NCBI RefSeq assembly: GCF_000024125.1
Contig: NC_013222.1
Coordinates: 930,001 to 994,000, forward strand
Direction: 5' to 3'
Source: Robiginitalea biformata HTCC2501
GTDB lineage: Bacteria > Bacteroidota > Bacteroidia > Flavobacteriales > Flavobacteriaceae
Length of the DNA stretch: 64,000 bases
Both the position numbers and the translations under genes were made by a program. The notes under the pieces are model-generated. The model saw nothing but the letters and a program-made list of their open reading frames with translations. It was not told where the DNA came from and searched no databases. Positions 8,076-15,639 of this stretch are shown piece after piece; the stretch's first letter is position 1; the number at the start of each line of letters is the position of its first letter.

Positions 8076-8549
8076 ATGCTTGAGATTGAACGAAAATTCC
8101 TGGTGGTATCCGGGGCGTACAGGGACCACGCCACCTCACGCAGGGAAATGGTACAGGGGTTCTTAAGCACGGATCCTGAGCGGACCATCCGGGTGAGGCG
8201 CTCCGGCGAAAAGGCCTGGATTACCATCAAGGGCCTGACCACGCAGGCGGGGACTACCCGCCAGGAATGGGAATACGAGATTCCTCCCGGGGATGCCGAA
8301 TCGCTGCTGGCACTGTGCACGGATACCCCGATCCGCAAAACCCGGTACGAGGTGCCCTCCGGGCGCCACGTGTTTGAAGTGGATGAATTCCGGGATGCAA
8401 ACGCCGGCCTGGTCCTGGCAGAGGTGGAACTCGCACGTGCCGATGAAGATTTTTCCAGGCCCGAATGGCTTGGGAAGGAGGTAACCGGCAATCCGGCTTA
8501 TTACAATTCGCAATTAAGCATCAAACCCTATAGCACATGGAACGATTGA
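8076..8549 (+). CDS. CYTH-domain (triphosphate tunnel metalloenzyme) protein
   Basis: The 157-residue protein begins MLEIERKFLV, the EIERKF signature of the CYTH superfamily. It continues with alternating basic and acidic strands such as RTIRVRRSGEKAWITIKG and EVDEFRDANAGLVLAEVEL, expected for a tunnel that binds a triphosphate and metal. Members include inorganic triphosphatases and class IV adenylate cyclases; a short stand-alone bacterial form is more often a tripolyphosphatase. It overlaps the next lipoprotein gene by 13 bases, so they are cotranscribed. Confidence 0.9.
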   Translation: MLEIERKFLVVSGAYRDHATSRREMVQGFLSTDPERTIRVRRSGEKAWITIKGLTTQAGTTRQEWEYEIPPGDAESLLALCTDTPIRKTRYEVPSGRHVFEVDEFRDANAGLVLAEVELARADEDFSRPEWLGKEVTGNPAYYNSQLSIKPYSTWND

Positions 8550-9073
8550 TATACGGAGCCGGCATCTTCATACTGGCCATAGCACTGAGCGCCTGCGGCG
8601 AACAATCCCGCAACACGCCTGCGGATTCGCCCGGATTACCGGAATCGCCGTCCGGGGAACCCGCTGCGGGGACGAGTAGGGAAAAAAGCTTCGGGGAACT
8701 GCGGGAAAACCTGGTTTCCGAAGGGTACCAGGTATTTGATTACGTCGATGAGAAAACCGGGGATACCGTACTGATGCAGCAGTATTTCATGGCCTTCCTG
8801 AAACGGGGCGGTTCCCGTTCGCAGAGCCAGGAGGAGGCAGACAGCCTGCAGCAGTTGCACCTGGCCCATCTGGGGCGTATGTACGAATTGGGATACGCGG
8901 ATATTTCCGGGCCATTCGGGGATGACGGGGACATCCGGGGCGTGACCATCTACAACGTGCCAACCCTGGAAATGGCGGATTCCCTGGCCCGATTGGATCC
9001 GGCTGTCCGCGCCGGCCGGCTCGAAATTGAAATCCACCCCTGGTGGGCGGCTAAAGGATTCCCCCTTCGCTGA
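8537..9073 (+). CDS. YciI-like domain lipoprotein
   Basis: The 178-residue protein has a signal peptide with lipobox LSAC and lipidated Cys20. A Ser/Pro/Gly linker follows, then an alpha-beta domain with QYFMAFLKRGGSRSQSQEEADSLQQLHLAHLGRMYELG, the pattern of YciI-related proteins. YciI domains often bind small ligands, but no enzymatic function can be assigned. It would be anchored in the outer membrane or periplasm. It overlaps the CYTH gene and ends exactly one base before the stop codon of the opposing pheS. Confidence 0.75.
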   Translation: MERLIYGAGIFILAIALSACGEQSRNTPADSPGLPESPSGEPAAGTSREKSFGELRENLVSEGYQVFDYVDEKTGDTVLMQQYFMAFLKRGGSRSQSQEEADSLQQLHLAHLGRMYELGYADISGPFGDDGDIRGVTIYNVPTLEMADSLARLDPAVRAGRLEIEIHPWWAAKGFPLR

Positions 9074-10093
9074 TCAGCGCAGGCTCCGGAACTGGCGCAG
9101 GAAGCGGACATCGTTTTCGCTGAGCAGGCGGATATCCGGGATCTGGTGGAGCAGGAGCGCAATGCGGTCGATACCCATGCCGAACGCAAACCCGGAATAC
9201 GTCTTGGAATCGATGCCGCAGTTCTCCAGTACGTTCGGGTCTACCATCCCGCAGCCCATGATTTCCAGCCATCCGGTGCCTTTGGTCATCCGGTAGTCCG
9301 TCTCGGTTTCAAGCCCCCAGTACACATCTACTTCCGCACTGGGTTCGGTAAACGGGAAATAGGAGGGACGCAGGCGGATTTTGGATTTGCCGAAGAGGGC
9401 GGTGGTAAAATAGCGGAGGGTCTGCTTCAGGTCTGCAAAGGAAACCCCCTTGTCGATATACAGGCCTTCAACCTGGTGAAAAAAGCAATGCGAACGCGCA
9501 GAAATGGCCTCGTTTCGGTAAACCCGGCCGGGCGAAATGGTCCGAATGGGCGGTTTGTTGTTTTCCATGTAGCGCACCTGAACCGACGAGGTGTGTGTCC
9601 GCAGTAGGATGTCCGGGTCGGTCTGGATAAAAAAGGTGTCCTGCATATCCCGGGCCGGGTGGTATTCCGGCAGGTTCAGGGCGGTGAAGTTGTGCCAGTC
9701 GTCTTCGATTTCCGGGCCTTCCGACACGGTAAACCCAATCTGGGAAAAGATATCGATAATCCGGTATTTCACCTGTGAAATCGGGTGCCTGGAGCCCACT
9801 TCCAGGGGCTTCCCGGGGCGGGTGAGGTCGCCGTAGCGCGTTTCGGCTTGCTTCCCGGCTTCCAGGGCCTCCCGCAGGGCGTCCACCTTTTCCGCAGCTG
9901 CATTTTTCAGCTGGTTTACGGTTTGGCCGAATTCCCGCTTTTCGGACGCAGGCACGTTTTTCAGTTCCGCAAAAAAAGCGGTTAGCAACCCCTTTTTGCC
10001 GAGGTATTTGATGCGAAACGCTTCGATGGCTTCCGGGGTGTCCGCCTGGAATTCCCGTACTGTTTCCAGATGTTCTTTCAGTTGGTCGATCAT
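9074..10093 (-). CDS. pheS: Phenylalanine-tRNA ligase alpha subunit
   Basis: The 339-residue protein has the N-terminal coiled coil (about 1-85) and a class II catalytic core: motif 2 near ISPGRVYRNEAISARSH and motif 3 GFAFGMGIDRIALLLHQIPDIR. It charges tRNA-Phe together with PheT, which is not in this window. It is convergent with the lipoprotein gene with no intergenic base. A -7 element lies upstream at 10143-10150. Confidence 0.98.
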   Translation of the reverse strand: MIDQLKEHLETVREFQADTPEAIEAFRIKYLGKKGLLTAFFAELKNVPASEKREFGQTVNQLKNAAAEKVDALREALEAGKQAETRYGDLTRPGKPLEVGSRHPISQVKYRIIDIFSQIGFTVSEGPEIEDDWHNFTALNLPEYHPARDMQDTFFIQTDPDILLRTHTSSVQVRYMENNKPPIRTISPGRVYRNEAISARSHCFFHQVEGLYIDKGVSFADLKQTLRYFTTALFGKSKIRLRPSYFPFTEPSAEVDVYWGLETETDYRMTKGTGWLEIMGCGMVDPNVLENCGIDSKTYSGFAFGMGIDRIALLLHQIPDIRLLSENDVRFLRQFRSLR

Positions 10094-10142
10094 GCTGCTC
10101 GATGCACGGACGCGGCAAGCGTCCAGGGTTTTAAAGCAGGGA

Positions 10143-10150
10143 CAAAGGTA
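10143..10150 (-). promoter_or_regulatory. -7 promoter element of pheS
   Basis: The minus strand reads TACCTTTG, an exact TAnnTTTG match about 50 bases upstream of the pheS ATG. It separates pheS from the SulP gene upstream. Confidence 0.5.
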
Positions 10151-10210
10151 AACAATTCCGGCAACCGGAAAGGCATTTCACCCTTCAAAACGCCCCGGGC
10201 GGATACCCGA

Positions 10211-12076
10211 TCAAACGGTATCCGGGATATTCTCCCGCACCCAGGCCACACAGGCCCTGAAGGATTCAAAAATATGCTCCTCCGGCACGAGGTCCGGGAT
10301 GATGTCGATTCGCGACATCATATACCGCGGCTGATCCTGGATGTCCACGAACAGGGGGATGACCTGCTTTCTCTGCAATTCCTGCAGCACGTCTTCCATG
10401 GCGTAGAGGCCGGACTGGTCCATGTATTGCATCCTCCCGAGGCGGAGGATCACCGCCTGGGCTGTGGGGGGTATCTGGTCGGCCAGGCTCTGGAAATCGC
10501 TGGTGGTCCCGAAGAACAACGGCCCCTTGATATGCTTGATAAACACCTCTTCCCGGAGTTTTGCGGGGAAGTTGCCCTCGTCCGGCCAGGCCTTTTCATC
10601 GTTGAGGGATTTCACGTCCGACCGCTGGGCCGTCAGGTCGCCGATTTTTTTCATGAACATCAGGGAGGCGATCACCAGGCCGATACCCACCGCGTAGACG
10701 AGGTTCCAGAAGGTGGACAACACGAGTACCACCAGCATGACAATTACCTCGGAACTCAGCTTGACGGGCCCCAGGGTAATATCCTTGGGCAGGCTGGGGA
10801 TGGCGCGGAGGCCCTTGTAGTCCATCACGGCAATCCCTACGGTAATCAGAATCCCCGCCAGGACGGCTGCCGGGATCTGGGAGGCAATAGGCCCGAGGGC
10901 CAGCAGGACCACCAGCAAAAGGATGCCGGCAATCATCCCGGAGAGGCGCGTTTTACCCCCGGAATTGATGTTCACAACGGTCCGGATGGTGGCGCCGGCC
11001 CCAGGGAGGCCGCCGAATACGGCCGCGATGCTGTTGCCAATCCCCTGGCCCACCAGTTCCTTGTTGGGTTTGTGTTTGGTCTTGGTCATGTTGTCGGCCA
11101 CCACTGAGGTCAAGAGGGAGTCGATGGCCCCCAGCAAGGCGAGCGTCAGCGCAGTAAAAACATAGGGGGTAATGGTGCCGAGCCGGAATTCCGTGAGGAT
11201 TTCCAGATTCGGGATGGGGAAGCCTTCGGGGATTTGTTCGATGGGCCGGTAGTCCAGGCCCAGGCCCACGGCAGCACCCGAGACCACCAGGAGGGACACC
11301 AGGGTACTGGGGACGGCGGTGGTAATCCGTTTGAACCCGTAGATGATAAAGATGGTCGCCAGGGCCAGGGCTACTTCCAGCCAGTTGATGTTGTTCAGTG
11401 CCCGATCCATGACCCGCAGGGCGCCGATTACCCCGCTGGCCTCTTTGGCCGCGAGGGTGGCGGATTCCTTCCGGATGGCTGCTTCGGTGATTTCATCGGC
11501 CCGGTTGATGGTTTCTTCGAAATTCTCGAGTACGAGGATACCTTCCCCCGCTTCTTCTTTCAGGATATTTTCGAGGATAAGCTCTTCTGCCTGGGGCTTG
11601 AATCGGCTTACAAATTCTTCGTCCTCCTTGGGGTAATACCCCAGGGCAGGGAGGATCTGGGTGACGATGATAATTACTCCGATAGCCGTCATAAAGCCCG
11701 AAACAACCGGGTAGGGGATATACCGGATATATTTGCCCAGCCCTACCAGGCCGAGGCCGATCTGCATCAGCCCGGCGAGCAGGAATACCGTGAGGATGGC
11801 GGGCATGGCCTGTTCCACGCTCCCGTCGTTGACGGCGATGATACTGGCGATGATCACCATGCTCACCGCGGTCATTGGAGCGGTGGGCCCGGATATCTGC
11901 GTGGGGGTCCCCCCGAAAAGGGCTGCGAAAAAGCTGATGAAAATAGCCCCGTAGAGGCCGGCACTCGGCCCGAGCCCGGAGCTGACCCCAAAGGCCAGGG
12001 CCAGGGGAAGGGCGACGATCCCGGCGGTGATTCCCCCGAACAGGTCTCCCCTGAAATGGGCAAAAAGTTGCTTCAT
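10211..12076 (-). CDS. SulP-family anion transporter with STAS domain (long form)
   Basis: The 621-residue protein has the SulP core, starting GDLFGGITAGIVALPLALAFGVSSGLGP and including GLPGAGATIRTVVNINSGGKTRLSGM, with roughly 12 membrane segments. A C-terminal STAS domain covers about residues 520-621. An extra charged, Glu-rich loop of about 85 residues (around 145-230) is unusual. The family exchanges sulfate, bicarbonate or other anions. The open frame reaches 12133, but the ATG at 12076 gives the normal MKQLFAHFRGDL start and lies downstream of a terminator. The neighbouring carbonic anhydrase makes bicarbonate a reasonable guess. Confidence 0.88.
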   Translation of the reverse strand: MKQLFAHFRGDLFGGITAGIVALPLALAFGVSSGLGPSAGLYGAIFISFFAALFGGTPTQISGPTAPMTAVSMVIIASIIAVNDGSVEQAMPAILTVFLLAGLMQIGLGLVGLGKYIRYIPYPVVSGFMTAIGVIIIVTQILPALGYYPKEDEEFVSRFKPQAEELILENILKEEAGEGILVLENFEETINRADEITEAAIRKESATLAAKEASGVIGALRVMDRALNNINWLEVALALATIFIIYGFKRITTAVPSTLVSLLVVSGAAVGLGLDYRPIEQIPEGFPIPNLEILTEFRLGTITPYVFTALTLALLGAIDSLLTSVVADNMTKTKHKPNKELVGQGIGNSIAAVFGGLPGAGATIRTVVNINSGGKTRLSGMIAGILLLVVLLALGPIASQIPAAVLAGILITVGIAVMDYKGLRAIPSLPKDITLGPVKLSSEVIVMLVVLVLSTFWNLVYAVGIGLVIASLMFMKKIGDLTAQRSDVKSLNDEKAWPDEGNFPAKLREEVFIKHIKGPLFFGTTSDFQSLADQIPPTAQAVILRLGRMQYMDQSGLYAMEDVLQELQRKQVIPLFVDIQDQPRYMMSRIDIIPDLVPEEHIFESFRACVAWVRENIPDTV

Positions 12077-12120
12077 GGTTGCGGTTGCTTGTGGCACCAG
12101 AAGATACAAACAAAAAACTG

Positions 12121-12155
12121 AAAAAGCCGGCACGCAAGTGCGTGCCGGCTTTTTT
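12121..12155 (-). terminator. Intrinsic terminator after the carbonic anhydrase gene
   Basis: A perfect ten-base stem, GCCGGCACGC (12126-12135) and GCGTGCCGGC (12140-12149), has a four-base loop and is flanked by five A and six T. It can therefore work in both directions. On the minus strand it ends the SulP-carbonic anhydrase transcript before the next SulP gene. Confidence 0.85.
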
Positions 12156-12193
12156 CGTTGGGGGTTCCTGTCCCCGGGGAATCAGGCCCGGGA

Positions 12194-12823
12194 TTACTCG
12201 TAAAACGTCACAGCCCCGTTGCTGATGTCGTACATGGCGCCGACAATGGCAATCTCGCCGTCGCTCTCCATTTCGCTGAGGATCTTGCTCTGCTCCCGGA
12301 TCTGGTCGATGGCCATTTTGACGTTGACCTCGGATACGGCGTCCACGAATTCCAGGTTCTTGGAGTTCCGCAGGGATTCGTCCTGGGGTTCTTTTACCGC
12401 AGTGACTGCCGGTTCGATCTTGTTGATCAGCGTGGTCAGGTGACCGAGGCGCGCGTGGTCGCAGGCCCCTTTTACGGCCCCGCAACTCGTGTGGCCGAGA
12501 ACCACCAGCAATTTGGTTCCTGCCAGTTTGCAGGCAAATTCCATACTTCCCAGAATGTCCTGGTTGATAAAATTGCCGGCGATACGAATGCTGAAGATAT
12601 CCCCCAGGCCCTGGTCGAATACGAGCTCGGCGGATACCCGGGAATCGATGCAACTCAGGATGGTGGCAAACGGGAACTGGCCTTCTGCCGTATCGTTGAC
12701 CTGTTCGAGCAGGTTGCGGTTGGCTTTCAGGTTTTGTTGAAACCGCTGGTTGCCCTCCTTGAGGAATTGCAATGCCTTATCAGGCGTCATGGTTGCCTGG
12801 GTTTCTTTAGTATGTGCTTTCAT
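12194..12823 (-). CDS. Beta-class carbonic anhydrase
   Basis: The 209-residue protein has the zinc site of beta carbonic anhydrases: Cys58, Asp60 and Arg62 in SCIDSR, and His111 and Cys114 in GHTSCGAV. It interconverts CO2 and bicarbonate in the cytoplasm. It lies 19 bases downstream of a SulP transporter on the same strand and is followed by a strong terminator, so the two form a bicistronic unit. The pairing suggests the transporter moves bicarbonate and the enzyme balances it with CO2 for carboxylases such as those of fatty acid and anaplerotic metabolism. Confidence 0.95.
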   Translation of the reverse strand: MKAHTKETQATMTPDKALQFLKEGNQRFQQNLKANRNLLEQVNDTAEGQFPFATILSCIDSRVSAELVFDQGLGDIFSIRIAGNFINQDILGSMEFACKLAGTKLLVVLGHTSCGAVKGACDHARLGHLTTLINKIEPAVTAVKEPQDESLRNSKNLEFVDAVSEVNVKMAIDQIREQSKILSEMESDGEIAIVGAMYDISNGAVTFYE

Positions 12824-12842
12824 GTGATAATTGTTTAGGTTC

Positions 12843-14426
12843 TTATGCAGTTTTCTTGGGGCGGAGGTTGAAAAATTCCAGGTAGCTCGGCGGATTGTGA
12901 GCTTCGCCCCGCTCGGAAATCAGCAGGATGTCGATGTTCCGGTTTTTCGCTTTCAGCGCGAAATCGTCCAGGATTTCGATGATGTCGTTGTCCAGGTAAC
13001 GGGTTTTACGCACATCCAGTTCAAGATAGGTGTTTTCCGGCAGACTGTCCAGTTCCTTGAGGATAGCGCCCTTGTTGATAAACGTAACTTCCTCGGCCAG
13101 GGTCATTTTTACCCGGTGCTTCCCGTTGTCTTTCTCCTGGATATGCAGGAAGTGGGAATTCTGGTAGCTCTTGATCAGGATCACGACGATGCCGACTCCC
13201 AGTCCGAGTCCGATCCCGATCAGCAGGTCGGTGAAGATAATCCCCACCACGGTAACCACAAACGGGACGAATTGTTTCCAGCCCTTGATGTACATCTCCT
13301 TGAAAAGCGAAGGTTTGGCCAGTTTATAACCCACCAGGAAAAGGATGGCTGCCAGTACGGACAGCGGGATCATGTTGAGCAATGTCGGAATCAGGATCAC
13401 CGAGATCAGCAGGAAAAAACCGTGCATGATGGCGGCCAGTTTGGTCTTCCCGCCGGACTGGATATTGGCCGAACTCCTGACGATTACCTGGGTGATGGGC
13501 AAGCCGCCAACGAGGCCGGAAAGCATATTCCCGGTTCCCTGTGCCAGCAACTCGCGGTTGGTGGGGGTTACGCGTTTCTCGGGGTCGAGTTTATCCGTGG
13601 CTTCCACGCAGAGGAGGGTCTCCAGGCTGGCCACCAGGGCAATGGTAAAGGCGGTAACCCAGATTTCGGGCCGGCCGATGACCGCAAAATTCGGGAAGCT
13701 GAACTGGGAGACAAAAGATGCAGCATCCTCGGGAACGGGAACGCTCACCAGGTGTTCGGGGGCGATAGCGAGGAGCTCGTTGCCCTGGGTGAAAACATAA
13801 AAAAGGATTCCGACAACCACGGCCACCAGGGGCCCCTGTATCAATTGGAATATTTTGGCCTTCTTGGAGAGTACTTTCTCCCAGAGGATCAGGATGCCCA
13901 GGCCGATAAGTGCGATGATGGTCGCTCCCGGGGAGATATTGTTCAGGGCGTTGAACACCTCGGAGAAGGTGTTTTCCCCGTCTACCTGGAAGAAGGCAAA
14001 ATCCCCTTCCGGATCTGAATCGTATCCGAAGAAGTGCGGAATCTGTTTTAGGACGATGATAATCCCGATACCGGTGAGCATTCCTTTAATAACGGAAGAA
14101 GGAAAATAATAGCCGATGATCCCGGCGCGCAAAACGCCGAAGAGAATCTGGATGGCGCCACCCAGGACGACGGCTACCAGGAAGTTTTCCCACCCCCCCA
14201 GGGCCCCGATGGCCGTGAGGACGATGGCGGCAAGCCCGGCTGCCGGGCCGCTGACCCCAATGTGGGAGCCGCTGAGCGCGCCAACGACGATCCCCCCGAT
14301 GATCCCGGCAATCAGTCCGGAGAACAGGGGGGCCCCGCTGGCCAGGGCAATCCCGAGACATAGCGGGATAGCCACAAAAAAGACGACGATACTTGCAGGA
14401 AGATCCTGCTTGATATGTTTAAACAT
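12843..14426 (-). CDS. SulP-family transporter, probable bicarbonate carrier, paired with carbonic anhydrase
   Basis: The 527-residue protein opens DLPASIVVFFVAIPLCLGIALASGAPLFSGLIAG, a SulP start. It has about 12 membrane segments, the conserved GLVGGLPITQVIVRSSANIQSGGKT loop, and a short C-terminal STAS domain (about 435-520). A predicted soluble excursion lies around residues 215-245. Coupling to a carbonic anhydrase gene is the classical hint for a bicarbonate substrate. It is shorter than and distinct from the neighbouring 621-residue SulP protein, so this is not a recent tandem copy. Confidence 0.9.
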   Translation of the reverse strand: MFKHIKQDLPASIVVFFVAIPLCLGIALASGAPLFSGLIAGIIGGIVVGALSGSHIGVSGPAAGLAAIVLTAIGALGGWENFLVAVVLGGAIQILFGVLRAGIIGYYFPSSVIKGMLTGIGIIIVLKQIPHFFGYDSDPEGDFAFFQVDGENTFSEVFNALNNISPGATIIALIGLGILILWEKVLSKKAKIFQLIQGPLVAVVVGILFYVFTQGNELLAIAPEHLVSVPVPEDAASFVSQFSFPNFAVIGRPEIWVTAFTIALVASLETLLCVEATDKLDPEKRVTPTNRELLAQGTGNMLSGLVGGLPITQVIVRSSANIQSGGKTKLAAIMHGFFLLISVILIPTLLNMIPLSVLAAILFLVGYKLAKPSLFKEMYIKGWKQFVPFVVTVVGIIFTDLLIGIGLGLGVGIVVILIKSYQNSHFLHIQEKDNGKHRVKMTLAEEVTFINKGAILKELDSLPENTYLELDVRKTRYLDNDIIEILDDFALKAKNRNIDILLISERGEAHNPPSYLEFFNLRPKKTA

Positions 14427-14499
14427 GGAAGAACGAATTGATTCCGCAGACCCGGTTACCGGGGCGCGGAGATTAGTAAGCTGTTATTAATTGGCGTAA

Positions 14500-14808
14500 T
14501 CAGGCGTACAGCTGTACTTCGGGGGGTGGCAGGAGGATTTCCCCGATAAAATCGGATTCGTCACAGGTGGAACTAAACCCCGGACGGGGAATGGAATATG
14601 CCCAATTTTCGGAATAGGGCATGAGGTTGTGAATGATCAGTTTTTCTTCGAGGGGATCTACCTTAACGGTTTTTCCAGACTCTTCCTCGGCAGTATTCAT
14701 GGTAATCGCGATGGTCTCCTCGGATTGATATAGCCAGGCCAGGGGCGAACCGATAATGGACAGCGCCCAGAAACCCAGGATTGCTATAAGAAATGGCTTG
14801 GATGGCAT
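14500..14808 (-). CDS. Small membrane-anchored or secreted protein of unknown function
   Basis: The 102-residue protein has one N-terminal hydrophobic segment (about residues 5-27) and an otherwise polar, acidic body with a Pro-rich end (LLPPPEVQLYA). I do not recognise the family. The sequence IHNLMPYSENWAYSIPRPGF suggests a small folded extracytoplasmic domain. Its own exact -7 promoter element lies 17 bases upstream, which supports it as a real gene. It separates the bat operon from the SulP-carbonic anhydrase unit on the same strand. Confidence 0.6.
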   Translation of the reverse strand: MPSKPFLIAILGFWALSIIGSPLAWLYQSEETIAITMNTAEEESGKTVKVDPLEEKLIIHNLMPYSENWAYSIPRPGFSSTCDESDFIGEILLPPPEVQLYA

Positions 14809-14825
14809 ACGCGTATTGGTTGCCG

Positions 14826-14833
14826 CAAAAATA
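14826..14833 (-). promoter_or_regulatory. -7 promoter element of the 102-residue protein gene
   Basis: The minus strand reads TATTTTTG, an exact TAnnTTTG match 17 bases upstream of the ATG at 14808. Confidence 0.55.
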
Positions 14834-14867
14834 AGAAAGTATACGGAACCGTCCTGTTAACTAAATT

Positions 14868-15638
14868 TTAAAAGTCTTTCAGCAAACGGAGGGCTTCAGC
14901 GGGCATCCAGCCGGTCTGCCCGTCTTCCAGTTCAATTTTTCGCCAGTCTGCCAGGGAGTCGCGCACCTGAACTTTGGTCCCCTCGTGCAGCTGAAAAGCG
15001 GTCTCCGACCCCCGGTTGGGCTCGGTCCGGACCGCAACTTCCCCGGCAAAGATTATGGCCGGCTGGTCCTGCAGGTAAGCCCGGTGCTGGAGGTATGCCA
15101 GGGTCGTGGATGCGGTGGCCAGCAGCAGGAACAGCAGCCCGGCCAGCAGGGCTATCCGTTTTTTGTTCGGGCTCGACAACTGATAAAAGGCCAGGGAACC
15201 GAGGACAAACAAGATCATAAAAGCGATCCCCAGGTAGGCCCACTGGTCGATGCCAAACCGGTAGAGCAGGCTTTCGTATGCGCGGGAAATTTCGGTTTGC
15301 GGGAGCGGTTGGATGGCATCGAGGGTCATGTTCTGCGCAAAGGCGAGGTTGTTCCGAATCTCCGGGTCCGCGGGGTCCAGGAGCAGCGCTTTTTCATAGT
15401 AGTAGATACTCGGGGCGATTTCCCCCATTTTGTAGTACGCGTTCCCCAGGTTGTAATAGAGGGCGGCGGAATGCCGGTTGTCCCCGAGGATCGCTTCGTA
15501 ATAGCCGACGGCCTCCTCGTATGCCCCTTCGTTGTAAGCCTCCGTGGCTTTATGGAAAAGGGAATCCGCCTGCGACCACCCGAGCGGGGCGGCCAGGAGC
15601 ATCAGGAGCAAGATGGGTATCCTATGTATCCGCTTCAT
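14868..15638 (-). CDS. batE: BatE: TPR and SH3-like membrane protein
   Basis: The 256-residue protein has a signal peptide (LLMLLAAPLGWSQA). TPR repeats follow (about 26-105: AYNEGAYEEAVGYYEAIL and AALYYNLGNAYYKMG). Two membrane segments lie around 137-155 and 162-182. A C-terminal SH3-like domain is suggested by VAVRTEPNRGSETAFQLHEGTKVQV and WRKIELEDGQTGWMP. It is the last gene of the bat operon, one base after batD. Bat proteins are linked to aerotolerance and envelope stress in Bacteroidetes, with unclear mechanism. Confidence 0.88.
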   Translation of the reverse strand: MKRIHRIPILLLMLLAAPLGWSQADSLFHKATEAYNEGAYEEAVGYYEAILGDNRHSAALYYNLGNAYYKMGEIAPSIYYYEKALLLDPADPEIRNNLAFAQNMTLDAIQPLPQTEISRAYESLLYRFGIDQWAYLGIAFMILFVLGSLAFYQLSSPNKKRIALLAGLLFLLLATASTTLAYLQHRAYLQDQPAIIFAGEVAVRTEPNRGSETAFQLHEGTKVQVRDSLADWRKIELEDGQTGWMPAEALRLLKDF

Positions 15639-15639
15639 T

